From Listeria welshimeri serovar 6b str. SLCC5334 (GTDB taxonomy: Bacteria > Bacillota > Bacilli > Lactobacillales > Listeriaceae), in the NCBI RefSeq assembly GCF_000060285.1, contig NC_008555.1, positions 1,364,001 to 1,428,000 on the forward strand: 64,000 bases of DNA, given 5' to 3'. Below the pieces are notes generated by a model. That model did not search any database and was not told where the DNA came from. It saw only the letters and a list, made by a program, of their open reading frames with translations. The stretch's first letter is position 1; each line of letters begins with the position of its first letter. Positions 56,380 through 64,000 of the stretch are shown here, one piece after another. The position numbers and the translations under genes were made by a program.

Positions 56380-56598
56380 ATGGCAATTGTATTGAGGCTG
56401 GATCGTATAATGGCCGATCGTAAAATATCATTAAATCAACTATCCAAAGAAGTCGGCGTAGCAAACGTCAACTTATCTAAAATAAAAACTGGTAAAGTAA
56501 GTGCAATTCGTTTTTCAACTTTAAATGAAATATGTAAAGTATTAAATTGTCAGCCAGGTGATATTTTAGAATATGTCAGTGATGATTTTAGCGAGTAA
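56380..56598 (+). CDS. Small XRE/Cro-type regulator (YozG-like)
   Basis: A helix-turn-helix protein of about 72 residues (LDRIMADRKISLNQLSKEVG, NLSKIKTGKVSAIRFSTLNEIC, LNCQPGDILEY), the short form that accompanies DUF2975 proteins. ATG codons at 56365, 56377 and 56380 are in frame; GGGGCG at 56367-56372 and the family N-terminus MAIVLRLDR favour 56380. The frame opens next to the DUF2975 stop, so the two are translated from one mRNA. Confidence 0.82.
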   Translation: MAIVLRLDRIMADRKISLNQLSKEVGVANVNLSKIKTGKVSAIRFSTLNEICKVLNCQPGDILEYVSDDFSE

Positions 56599-56614
56599 GA
56601 ATCAATAATCAATA

Positions 56615-56653
56615 AAAATCGTGTTAGATTGGTTAATTCTAGCACGATTTTTT
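56615..56653 (+). terminator. Terminator after the XRE gene
   Basis: AAAATCGTGTTAGA / TCTAGCACGATTTT with one G-U, 9-base loop, T6. Confidence 0.88.
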
Positions 56654-56674
56654 ATATTTTTAATAAGTAAGTCT

Positions 56675-56729
<55 letters not shown>

Positions 56730-56773
56730 CAAGTATAATTAAGAGAGAATTTATACCCTCTCTCAATCTTTTA

Positions 56774-56950
56774 TTATCTTTTAGAGAAATATTTGTTATA
56801 TAAAAACCAATTGAAAACAGTGCCTAACAACAATAGTATCCCGGCAATCCAAATGAAATTTTGATTCATATGTATATACGAAATATACAAGCCAATAATC
56901 AAGATAATAATAACTCCGAAAAACAAACTAATAATTCTTTTTCTCAACAC
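56774..56950 (-). CDS. Small two-helix membrane protein
   Basis: About 58 residues with two membrane helices (about residues 6-27 and 33-50), basic ends and a short loop: VLRKRIISLFFGVIIILIIG then FIWIAGILLLLGTVFNWFL. ATG 56956 abuts GGAG with no spacing, so GTG 56950, six bases away, is the likelier start. It follows the 81-residue gene on the same strand by about 30 bases. No known family is recognised. A role as immunity or accessory protein is only a guess. Confidence 0.6.
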   Translation of the reverse strand: MLRKRIISLFFGVIIILIIGLYISYIHMNQNFIWIAGILLLLGTVFNWFLYNKYFSKR

Positions 56951-56981
56951 ATTCATCTCCTAGTTGTTATTAGTTAAATAA

Positions 56982-57227
56982 TTATTCAGCAATACCCCAC
57001 TCAATTTCATTACGCGCTTCATCTAAAGTTTTTCCTTCTAATTTAGCTTTTTTTAGAAGCTCTTCCAAAGAATTGAAATCTTGACAATATGTTCCGTCAT
57101 CTCTAGCTAAACTACTGTCACCATTAGGCCCATGACTAATCCAATAATTAACATCATGGTATGTAAATAAATATTCCTCTCCACGTGAAAGTCCTTCTTT
57201 AAATAGCATATAATCGTCTTTATTCAT
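56982..57227 (-). CDS. Small acidic cytoplasmic protein of unknown function
   Basis: An 81-residue soluble acidic protein. The N-terminal part (YMLFKEGLSRGEEYLFTYHD, VNYWISHGPNG) looks like a small beta sheet, followed by DDGTYCQDFNSLEELLKKAK and a C-terminal helix ending IEWGIAE. GAGGTAAT lies 6 bases before the ATG, so it is a real gene. The size and composition resemble small immunity proteins found beside secreted toxins, but I recognise no defined family and no toxin gene is visible. Probably co-transcribed with the small membrane gene downstream. Confidence 0.65.
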   Translation of the reverse strand: MNKDDYMLFKEGLSRGEEYLFTYHDVNYWISHGPNGDSSLARDDGTYCQDFNSLEELLKKAKLEGKTLDEARNEIEWGIAE

Positions 57228-57343
57228 AAATATTACCTCACTTAGTAGTACTTAATAGTCATATAATTGTTTATAGTTTCACTATGATTTTAACATATCT
57301 ATCAATTTAGAACACTTTTTATAAGTATTATTCATTAAAAGTA

Positions 57344-57375
57344 CATAAAAAAAGAAGACAAATTTCGTCTTCTTT
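57344..57375 (-). terminator. Terminator of the internalin-like gene
   Basis: Minus strand: AAAGAAGAC / GTCTTCTTT stem with loop GAAATTT, then TTTTTTTATG. Confidence 0.85.
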
Positions 57376-57401
57376 GCTAGTTTTTTTGATAAAAAATTTT
57401 A

Positions 57402-59183
57402 TTATTTAAGTTGTTTTCTCCAAAAAACTAGAACACTTGCTAAGCTTATGCATAAAACACCTAAAAAGATTGGTAAAAAGTTATTTTCATCGCCTGTTGA
57501 AGGTAACTGTTTGTTGGAAGGTTTTGAGGTTTTTCCTTCAATTGGATTGGGGCTTGCAGTCAGTTTCATATTCGTATTTGATCCATTATTTCCTTTTGCA
57601 GGTGTTCCTTTATCATTTTTTGGACTGGTATTTTTTGCAAATCGGGCGTATAAAGTGATGTTATTTGCAGGCATAATATCTGATGCAAAATCCCATTTGT
57701 TTCCACCTGTTTTTGCGTCATACCACCCAGTGAATGTGTATCCTTCTTTCACTGGAGCGGTTGGCTCTGTTACTAAATTTTGATATGCAACACTTTCGGT
57801 GGTTTCTTTCCCGTCAATGTTAAAAGTTGCAGTATAATTATTGATGCTAAACTGTGCGTATAATGTGATATCATTTGCAGGCATAGTATCTGATGCAAAA
57901 TCCCATTTGTTTCCACCAATTTTTGCGTCATACCATCCAGTAAAAGTGTACCCTTCTTTCGTTGGAGTAGCAGGTTCTTCTAAAAAGCTATCCACTTCAA
58001 CCATTTCATTAGTTTCTTTTCCCTCTATATTAAAAACTACTTTATAAGATACTGCTTCTTCTTGCAAGGGTTGATATACTATACCTTGAAAGATAGCAGT
58101 TTCTCCTTGGCTAATTGGAATGGTTTGGTAATAAACATAATTAACTTCAGGAACATAAGTAGGCAAATTCCAAGTGATATTTGGACTATTATACTTTCCT
58201 TCATCACTTATATAATCAGGTAATGGGTCTAATAAAGTGCCATCAATTCCTATCACATTATTAGGAATACTTAAATCAGTTTGAAAAGGTATAATAGGAT
58301 TATTAATATTTTGACCACTAATATTCAAGTAGCTTAAATTATTGGCTAGACCGGATAAAGAACTTATATCCTTAATCTGGTTATCATCTAACGAGAGAGA
58401 TGTTAAGCTAGTGAGATTCACTAGTGAGCGAATATCACTTATATTGTTATCAATTAAACTTAATTCCGTTAATTTCGTTAAATTGTTCAAATAAATTAAA
58501 TCACTATCTTTTAACCCATCTTGATCTAAAACTAAATTTCTTAAATTAATTAAATTGGCTACTGGACTAAAATCGCTTATTGGAGAAATTCTTACTGTCA
58601 AACTTTCTAGATTGGTTAAATTAGATAAGGCACTGATATTGCTTAATTTTGGAGAAGCTATCCATAAATCAGTTAAGTTAGCTAAATTAGATAGAGCACT
58701 GATATCACTTAACTCCAGTGAACCTACAGTGAAATTGGTTAAAGTAGTTAATCCAGAAAGAGCGGTAATATCCTTTAGTTGTAAATTCTCACCTAAATTA
58801 AGATTTTTTAAGTTAGTTAATCCAGCTAAATTATTTATATTGCTTATGTCATTCTCATTTAAGTCTATTTTCACTAAATTGTTTAAATATTGAATACCTT
58901 CAATCGATTTGATATTCTTATTTCCCCCGTTAAGGATTGTTAATGTGTCCAACTCATTTTGAGAGATTATATCATTTACACTGGTCTTTCCTAATTCGAC
59001 TCGCATAACTTCAGCTAAATCAGAGTCAGGAAAAAGCTCATTAATAGCTGTAGGTTGTGTGATGGTATCTGCTTGTACTTCTGTTTCATTACCTATAATA
59101 ATCCACATACTGACAGCTGCAATTAACATTAAAGCTAGAAGATTTTGAGTTATCCTAAGCAGTAAAATACATTTTGTTTTCAT
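57402..59183 (-). CDS. Internalin-like LPXTG protein with LRR and Listeria-Bacteroides repeats
   Basis: A 593-residue surface protein: signal peptide about 1-38, internalin N-cap (INELFPDSDLAEVMRVEL), about nine 21-23-residue leucine-rich repeats (about 75-295; ISNINNLAGLTNLKNLNLG type), an Ig-like inter-repeat region (about 300-375), two Flg_new (Listeria-Bacteroides) repeats with GYTFTGWYDAK about 70 residues apart, a Pro/Thr/Asn-rich wall-spanning stretch and sorting signal LPSTG, hydrophobic helix and RKQLK tail. Sortase A should anchor it to peptidoglycan. AAAAGGAG precedes the ATG. No PrfA box is seen; a SigB-like sequence lies upstream. I cannot assign it to a named internalin. Confidence 0.9.
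   Translation of the reverse strand: MKTKCILLLRITQNLLALMLIAAVSMWIIIGNETEVQADTITQPTAINELFPDSDLAEVMRVELGKTSVNDIISQNELDTLTILNGGNKNIKSIEGIQYLNNLVKIDLNENDISNINNLAGLTNLKNLNLGENLQLKDITALSGLTTLTNFTVGSLELSDISALSNLANLTDLWIASPKLSNISALSNLTNLESLTVRISPISDFSPVANLINLRNLVLDQDGLKDSDLIYLNNLTKLTELSLIDNNISDIRSLVNLTSLTSLSLDDNQIKDISSLSGLANNLSYLNISGQNINNPIIPFQTDLSIPNNVIGIDGTLLDPLPDYISDEGKYNSPNITWNLPTYVPEVNYVYYQTIPISQGETAIFQGIVYQPLQEEAVSYKVVFNIEGKETNEMVEVDSFLEEPATPTKEGYTFTGWYDAKIGGNKWDFASDTMPANDITLYAQFSINNYTATFNIDGKETTESVAYQNLVTEPTAPVKEGYTFTGWYDAKTGGNKWDFASDIMPANNITLYARFAKNTSPKNDKGTPAKGNNGSNTNMKLTASPNPIEGKTSKPSNKQLPSTGDENNFLPIFLGVLCISLASVLVFWRKQLK
57667..57976 (-). repeat. Two near-identical DNA repeats inside the internalin-like gene
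   Basis: Units of about 100 bases starting at 57667 and at 57877, 210 bases (70 codons) apart, differ at only a few positions. They encode the two Flg_new repeats and could recombine to change copy number. Confidence 0.8.
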
Positions 59184-59225
59184 TTTTAATCTCCTTTTAA
59201 TTCATCATAATATCATACTTATTAT

Positions 59226-59250
59226 ATACCCTTTAAATATAACAGATAAC
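59226..59250 (-). promoter_or_regulatory. Candidate SigB promoter of the internalin-like gene
   Basis: Minus strand: GTTAT (59250-59246), 14 bases, GGGTAT (59231-59226). The -10 matches the SigB consensus GGGWAW and the -35 resembles GTTT. A TATAAT overlapping the -10 could serve SigA. Confidence 0.45.
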
Positions 59251-59329
59251 TCCCATGATAGTTTACTTAAACATGTCATTTTTTAGATTAATTGTGACAA
59301 GTCTATTAACTTCGCTCCCATTTAGAAAA

Positions 59330-59362
59330 TAAAAACCTTAACTACCAAATGTAATTAAGGTT
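59330..59362 (-). terminator. Terminator of the MucBP protein gene
   Basis: Minus strand: AACCTTAATTAC / GTAGTTAAGGTT, loop of 5, then TTTTA. Confidence 0.78.
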
Positions 59363-59370
59363 AATTCAAC

Positions 59371-60711
59371 TTATTTTGTACTTTTTCTTGTAGTAAAGAT
59401 GTAAATAGCACCTATTAATAGGCCGAAACCGATAATGGAAGATAAATTATTGGTTGTATCACCTGTTTTCGGTAATTCATAAGTGTTTGCTGGTTGAATA
59501 ATATTTTTTACTGGCTTTTCAAATGAGTTTGATAAGCTTTGAGTAACTGTTTCAACAATAGGTTTCACTATTTTAGTAGGTTCATTTGTTGTCGAAATAC
59601 CTTTTCTTAAAATAGTGGGTGTGATAGGTTTGGTTGGATTAGTCGGAACAACTATCTCACTGTCGTTATCTTTACTATAAATATAAGCTACTTCTTGGCT
59701 TTCAGTTGTAAATATGCCACTCCGATTAGTGGGTATTTTAGTTAATGAGTAACCTTCAAAAGATTTTTCTTCTGTTTCAAAAGTTGCCCCAATCTCCCCT
59801 GTCAAATTGATTTGATCAGCAAGTTGATTGCCATTTGTGTCTTCGTAGGTTACAGTGACGTCTTTTGCTGTTTCTAGAGGAGTCGTCATTTTTTTATATT
59901 TGAAAACGACGAGCTGCGGCTGGTTGGTATAAGTCCCAGTTTGATTTGGAGGCATTTGGCTTAATTCGTAACCATCCATTGTTTTTATTTCTGCTTGATA
60001 AGAAGCGCCAATTTTTCCAGAAAGTATTTCTTCTGGTGCGATTGCCTCATTGGTCTCTTCGTCGACATATTGGATAGACACATTTTCTCCATCGACAAGA
60101 GTTTTTTCATAAACATAATTCACTTGTGTAATGTTTGTGTTTGTTGTGTAGGTTCCAGTTGCATTTGTAGGTGTTTCTTTTACCTGAAAACCGTCAATTG
60201 TTTTTGGAAGGGTTTTATACTCTTCACCGAGCTTCCCAGACATTGTATCTGATGGTGCTAGTGTGTGGCCTGCTTCATCCACAAAATTAATTTGCACTCT
60301 TGCTTTCTCAATCGCTGTGAATGGCCCGGCTAATTTGTATGATACTTGCCCCGGATAAGCAACAGGATCAATGACACTCCCAGTGATAGTGAAATAATTT
60401 AATGTATCTCCTGGTTCAAGTGTTTTAGGTAATTTAAGGCGGAAACTCTCAGCATTCTCTACAGTATAATCCGTAATATAATATTGTTTATTGTTTAAAA
60501 GGACATAAGCTGCGTTACCAGGATACTGCATGGGTACTTCTTGTTGCAATTTCCCGGTAATATAGTCATCACCAATATAAAGTGGATCAACTTGAGGAGC
60601 TGGTATATTTAGCATTAATGGTGCTGCTTTGGCTGAAAATGGATTGAAAGTCAAACTAATGATGGACATAAATATAATTAAAATAAATATGCTTCTTCTA
60701 TGCTGTTTCAT
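59371..60711 (-). CDS. MucBP-repeat LPXTG surface protein
   Basis: A 446-residue wall protein: signal peptide (about 1-30, ending AKA), an N-terminal beta-rich domain (about 31-135), three MucBP repeats of about 65 residues (each with a GxxGxxY/F motif such as SGKLGEEYKTLPKTIDGF and a final VNYVYEK-like strand), a Pro/Thr/Lys linker and sorting signal LPKTGDTTNN with membrane helix and RKSTK tail. MucBP domains bind mucin-like glycans, so a gut-surface adhesion role is likely. AGGAGGTCC precedes the ATG. It matches the L. monocytogenes MucBP LPXTG protein at this locus. Confidence 0.9.
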   Translation of the reverse strand: MKQHRRSIFILIIFMSIISLTFNPFSAKAAPLMLNIPAPQVDPLYIGDDYITGKLQQEVPMQYPGNAAYVLLNNKQYYITDYTVENAESFRLKLPKTLEPGDTLNYFTITGSVIDPVAYPGQVSYKLAGPFTAIEKARVQINFVDEAGHTLAPSDTMSGKLGEEYKTLPKTIDGFQVKETPTNATGTYTTNTNITQVNYVYEKTLVDGENVSIQYVDEETNEAIAPEEILSGKIGASYQAEIKTMDGYELSQMPPNQTGTYTNQPQLVVFKYKKMTTPLETAKDVTVTYEDTNGNQLADQINLTGEIGATFETEEKSFEGYSLTKIPTNRSGIFTTESQEVAYIYSKDNDSEIVVPTNPTKPITPTILRKGISTTNEPTKIVKPIVETVTQSLSNSFEKPVKNIIQPANTYELPKTGDTTNNLSSIIGFGLLIGAIYIFTTRKSTK

Positions 60712-60833
60712 AGGACCTCCTGTTTGTTGGAATAACTATATTTTAGCACCAAAAACGGTTGAATGCGTATTTTCGTAAGATATTTCACAAATTTAACTTA
60801 TTCTTGTTCACGAAAATGACAAAAAATACAATC

Positions 60834-60872
60834 AAAAAAGCTAAAATCAGAGAATAACTGATTTTAGCTTTT
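60834..60872 (-). terminator. Terminator of the thiolase gene
   Basis: Minus strand: AAAAGCTAAAATCAG / CTGATTTTAGCTTTT with a 7-base loop, T6. Confidence 0.88.
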
Positions 60873-60882
60873 ATTAATATAA

Positions 60883-62052
60883 TTAAGCTCTTTCAATAAC
60901 AATAGCGATTCCAATACCGCCACCAATACATAAGGAAGCTAAACCGACTTGTTTATTTTCATGTTTTAATTCATTTAATAACGAAACAACAATACGAGCA
61001 CCAGAAGCACCAATTGGATGACCTAATGCGATTGCTCCACCATATATGTTAAGTTTCTCTTCAGGTATTTTCAAATCTCTAGCTACTGCCACTGATTGAG
61101 AGGCAAAAGCTTCATTTAAGTGGAATAAATCAATATCATCTATAGAGTACTCACCTTTTGCTAAAGCTTCATTTACTGCATAATATGGTGCATAGCCCAT
61201 AATCGCCGGATCAACACCTACTTCTGAAGTAACTTTGATTGTAGCCAAATAAGGAATATTTTCAGCAATTGCCTTTTCTTTAGACATTAATATAACAGCA
61301 GAAGCTCCATCATTGATACCAGAAGAATTACCAGCAGTAACTGTTCCATCTTCTTGAAAAACACTTTTCAAAGTAGCTAATTTTTCTAACGTAGAATTAG
61401 CTCGGATTGTTTCGTCACCCTCGAAAAATGAACCATTCGGTAAGCGAACAGGAACAATTTCTTCTTCAAAAAGATTTTTTTCTTGGGCATTTGCGGCTTT
61501 CATTTGCGAATTATGGGCAAATTTGTCTTGTTCTTCTCTCGATACAGCAAATTTTTTGGCAACATTTTCAGCTGTAATTCCCATATGATATTCACCATAA
61601 ACATCTGTTAATCCATCAATCAGCATACTATTCTTTAAGTTTTTCGAATCAATTTCTTCGCCATAAAATTCAGGGTTAAGTAATAAAGGAGCTTGAGACA
61701 TATTTTCAGTCCCTCCTACTGCTACGATATCGGCCTCCCCGAGTTGAATAGCTTGTCTACCAAGCATAATGGCTTTTAAACCTGATCCACAAACTTCATT
61801 AATTGTCACACCTGGGACTTTATAAGGTATTCCGGCTTTGATAGCTACTTGTCTAGCCACGTTTTGACCAAGACCTGCTTGTAAAACATTTCCAAAAATA
61901 ACTTGGTCTATGCGTTCTGGAGCGATGTTGGCTCTTTCTAAAACGCCTTTTAAAGCGATAGCACCAAGGTCTACTGCACTTACATCTTTCAAACTACCAC
62001 CAAATTTTCCAATTGGTGTTCGAGCGGCATCTATTATAACTACTTCTTTCAT
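60883..62052 (-). CDS. Acetyl-CoA acetyltransferase (thiolase II)
   Basis: A 389-residue biosynthetic thiolase joining two acetyl-CoA to acetoacetyl-CoA, the entry to the mevalonate route. Catalytic residues are Cys88 (INEVCGSGLKA), His in LNEAFASQ context, GGAIALGHPIGASGAR (His) and the second Cys in LCIGGGIG. AAAGGAGATTG precedes the ATG. It is divergent from mvaS, the enzyme that uses its product, with promoters back to back. Confidence 0.95.
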   Translation of the reverse strand: MKEVVIIDAARTPIGKFGGSLKDVSAVDLGAIALKGVLERANIAPERIDQVIFGNVLQAGLGQNVARQVAIKAGIPYKVPGVTINEVCGSGLKAIMLGRQAIQLGEADIVAVGGTENMSQAPLLLNPEFYGEEIDSKNLKNSMLIDGLTDVYGEYHMGITAENVAKKFAVSREEQDKFAHNSQMKAANAQEKNLFEEEIVPVRLPNGSFFEGDETIRANSTLEKLATLKSVFQEDGTVTAGNSSGINDGASAVILMSKEKAIAENIPYLATIKVTSEVGVDPAIMGYAPYYAVNEALAKGEYSIDDIDLFHLNEAFASQSVAVARDLKIPEEKLNIYGGAIALGHPIGASGARIVVSLLNELKHENKQVGLASLCIGGGIGIAIVIERA

Positions 62053-62082
62053 AGCAATCTCCTTTAAATGTAATCTACTCGT

Positions 62083-62091
62083 ATTATATCA
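62083..62091 (-). promoter_or_regulatory. Extended -10 promoter of the thiolase gene
   Basis: Minus strand TGATATAAT (TG, one base, TATAAT at 62088-62083). Confidence 0.6.
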
Positions 62092-62130
62092 TGAAACTTA
62101 CTAAAAACTCACTAGATTAAGCCCAATGTA

Positions 62131-62159
62131 TTGTATTTTAAGCATTTTTCTACTAAAAT
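62131..62159 (+). promoter_or_regulatory. Promoter of mvaS
   Basis: -35 TTGTAT (62131-62136), 17 bases, -10 TAAAAT (62154-62159). Confidence 0.7.
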
Positions 62160-62201
62160 TGAAGTACTTACAAATAAAATATAAAGGACTTGAGACTACA
62201 A

Positions 62202-63368
62202 ATGAAAATTGGAATTGATAAAATAGGTTTTTATACTCCTTCGTTTTATGTTGATATGACAGAACTTGCTGAAGCTAGAAATATTGACCCAAATAAATTT
62301 ACCATTGGAATTGGTCAAGATAAAATGGCTTTTGCCCCTATCAGCCAAGATTCCGTAACAATGGGCGCTAATGCAGCGTTACAAATTTTAAATGAAGAAG
62401 ATTTGAAAAAAATTGATTTAGTTATTTTAGCAACAGAATCGGGAATTGACGAATCAAAAGCTGGAGCGGTTTATATTCATCGTTTACTAGGCATTCAACC
62501 ATTCTCACGTGCCATTGAAATAAAAGAAGCTTGTTACGGAGCTACAGCTGGTATTAATTTAGCCAAAGATTACGTAGCAAAACATCCTGAAAGTAAAGTG
62601 CTTGTAATCGGCTCTGATATTGCTCGTTATGGCCTTGAGACTGGCGGTGAAGCAACACAAGGAGCTGGAGCAGTTGCGATGGTTATTTCGGCTAATCCAC
62701 GTTGCATTACACTAGAAGATGATAATGTGTTTTATACGGAAGATATTATGGATTTCTGGCGTCCAGTCTATTCTGAGTATGCATGTGTAGAAGGTAAATA
62801 CTCAACTGAACAATATATCCATTTCTTTCAAACCATTTGGGAGAAATATCGAGAGAAATTCGGTAAGAAATTAGATGATTTTGCAGCTATCTGTTTCCAT
62901 TTACCTTATACAAAAATGGGGAAAAAAGCACTAGATACCATTATTGAAACTGCTCCGAGTGATGTACAAGAAAGATTGCTAGAAAATTATCGCTTAAGTA
63001 CCTTATATAGCCGTAGTGTTGGTAATATTTATACGGGTTCCTTATATTTAAGTTTTATTTCTTTACTAGAAAATCAAGCGAATTTACAAGCAAATGATAA
63101 GATTGGATTCTTTAGTTATGGTTCCGGAGCTGTTGGCGAATTTTTCCATGGAACGCTTCAACCAGATTTTAAAAAGTATATTCGTACAGAGGAACATGCT
63201 GAATTATTAGCAAATCGTACGAAACTCTCTATTTCAGACTACGAAACGAAATTTAAACAACAACTACCAAAAGATGGCTCTACTTTTGAAATTGATCCTT
63301 CGAGCGACCCTGCACCAATTGTTTTAACAGGTATTCAAGATCATAAACGTCAATATATAAAAAAATAA
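62202..63368 (+). CDS. mvaS: Hydroxymethylglutaryl-CoA synthase
   Basis: A 388-residue HMG-CoA synthase with the catalytic triad at canonical positions: Glu79 (ILATESGIDESKAG), Cys111 (EIKEACYGATAG) and a His in AICFHLPYTKMGKKA. It condenses acetyl-CoA and acetoacetyl-CoA, the second step of the mevalonate route. The frame is open from TTG 62190, but the Cys111/Glu79 numbering and AAAGGA at 62183-62188 support ATG 62202. Confidence 0.96.
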   Translation: MKIGIDKIGFYTPSFYVDMTELAEARNIDPNKFTIGIGQDKMAFAPISQDSVTMGANAALQILNEEDLKKIDLVILATESGIDESKAGAVYIHRLLGIQPFSRAIEIKEACYGATAGINLAKDYVAKHPESKVLVIGSDIARYGLETGGEATQGAGAVAMVISANPRCITLEDDNVFYTEDIMDFWRPVYSEYACVEGKYSTEQYIHFFQTIWEKYREKFGKKLDDFAAICFHLPYTKMGKKALDTIIETAPSDVQERLLENYRLSTLYSRSVGNIYTGSLYLSFISLLENQANLQANDKIGFFSYGSGAVGEFFHGTLQPDFKKYIRTEEHAELLANRTKLSISDYETKFKQQLPKDGSTFEIDPSSDPAPIVLTGIQDHKRQYIKK

Positions 63369-63374
63369 CACTAA

Positions 63375-63408
63375 AAAACCGACTAAGCTAAATCAGCTAG
63401 TCGGTTTT
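63375..63408. terminator. Bidirectional terminator between mvaS and the VanZ-family gene
   Basis: AAAACCGACTAAGCT / AGCTAGTCGGTTTT with one bulged base. The last codons of the minus-strand VanZ-family gene lie inside the stem. Confidence 0.85.
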
Positions 63409-63992
63409 ACTTTGAGTTGTTTGAATTTTCCCTTGGAGAAAACCCTGATGATAATATATCCAAGCATTATACCACAAACATTGAGGAAAACATCTCCGGT
63501 ATCAAAGAATCCCACATGCATAATATACTGTGCTCCTTCTACTGCAAAAATTAACATTCCGGCTGCTAGTAACGCAGTGAAAAATCCTCGTTTCTGTAAT
63601 AAAAAACCAATAGGTACAAAAGCTAGTACATTTCCGACTATAATAACACGTAAATTCCCAGATAAGAATGTGTCAATAAAACCAAACGTATCGCTTGAAA
63701 ACCCTTGAGTCCCCGATGCTTTCCCGAATAATAAACAAAATAGAATACTGAAATAAATAATATAGCAAAAAACGAGCAATGCCTTATTTATTTTCCAGTT
63801 TACTAATTGAACTGCAACTAGATAGAGTAATATTGCTATGATACCAACTGTAATGTAGCCCATATGACTAACTGTGGCCATTACGTGCTTTAAGTAAAAA
63901 TATAGCCAGCCTTGGAACCAGGAAAAATACATGATTACTGAAGCGAAAATGGAAACGATTGGTAAAACTAGAATGATAAAGTATTTTTTCAT
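63393..63992 (-). CDS. VanZ-family membrane protein
   Basis: A 199-residue protein with about 5-6 membrane helices. VanZ-type signatures are NVLAFVPIGFLLQKRG, AVEGAQYIMHVGFFDTGDVFLNVCGIMLGY. VanZ homologues give low-level teicoplanin or lipoglycopeptide resistance, but the chromosomal role is unknown. The start codon lies 8 bases from the window end, so an upstream start cannot be excluded. The stop is within the terminator hairpin. Confidence 0.85.
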   Translation of the reverse strand: MKKYFIILVLPIVSIFASVIMYFSWFQGWLYFYLKHVMATVSHMGYITVGIIAILLYLVAVQLVNWKINKALLVFCYIIYFSILFCLLFGKASGTQGFSSDTFGFIDTFLSGNLRVIIVGNVLAFVPIGFLLQKRGFFTALLAAGMLIFAVEGAQYIMHVGFFDTGDVFLNVCGIMLGYIIIRVFSKGKFKQLKVKPTS

Positions 63993-64000
63993 CCTGGTGC

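Noticed and set aside
57448-57783. Plus-strand 111-codon frame across the internalin 3' end
   Set aside because: Antisense to the LPXTG and Flg_new repeats; its own apparent repeat is the same DNA repeat read backwards.
59184-59370. PrfA box upstream of the internalin-like gene
   Set aside because: The nearest candidate around TTAAACATGTCATT does not keep the TTAACA / TGTTAA arms.

Overview
The window is chromosomal DNA of a low-GC Gram-positive bacterium and is almost certainly Listeria of the sensu stricto group, L. monocytogenes or a close relative. The pointers are the gene order (dxs-tlyA-argR-recN-ptb-buk-bkd, lisRK, tcsA, ymfFHI-rodZ-pgsA-cinA-recA-rny, mutSL-glpP-pflBA, ladR/mdrL, mvaS), the 31-residue Prli42 miniprotein between bkdB and an M20 peptidase gene, and two LPXTG surface-protein genes of Listeria type. 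Most of the window is ordered housekeeping backbone. I see no tRNA, rRNA, CRISPR, IS element, prophage or attachment site.

Layout. 1-5 kb: the 3' end of xseA, then xseB and ispA, a cold-shock gene with a long leader, dxs and tlyA. 5-14.3 kb: argR and recN, then the branched-chain keto-acid operon ptb-buk-bkdD-bkdAA-bkdAB-bkdB, followed by an unusual structured RNA segment. 14.4-19.6 kb: prli42 on the minus strand, an M20 peptidase, gnd and the LisRK two-component system. 19.6-28.3 kb: a second YidC, a small membrane protein, acylphosphatase, DUF1033, type 2 IPP isomerase (fni), trhO, a YitT-family membrane protein, the FtsK/SpoIIIE translocase and a ProC-like reductase. 28.6-33.7 kb: the lipoprotein antigen TcsA and a BMP/Nup-type nucleoside ABC transporter. 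33.8-45.2 kb: an M16 peptidase pair, SDR, RodZ-like protein, pgsA, cinA, recA with a LexA box, rny, GNAT, ymdB and ymcA. 45.3-53.8 kb: mutS, mutL, glpP, then pflB and pflA.

53.8-60.7 kb is the accessory part. It holds the LadR/MdrL efflux pair around a perfect 12-bp inverted-repeat operator, a DUF2975/XRE pair, a 45-bp near-perfect palindrome whose ends match the LadR half-site, two small minus-strand genes, an internalin-like LRR protein with two Listeria-Bacteroides repeats, and a MucBP-repeat LPXTG protein. 60.8-64 kb returns to backbone: acetyl-CoA acetyltransferase divergent from HMG-CoA synthase, then a VanZ-family protein.

Functional links: enzymes of both isoprenoid routes are present (Dxs of the MEP route; thiolase, MvaS and the IPP isomerase of the mevalonate route), with IspA as a shared downstream prenyl synthase. 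The Bkd complex supplies branched acyl-CoA for membrane lipid, and PgsA makes phosphatidylglycerol. LisRK, Prli42 (stressosome anchor), CspA and RecA/LexA form a stress-response set. The least explained items are the RNA element after bkdB, the GC-rich leader before the ABC transporter, and the 56.7-59.3 kb segment.
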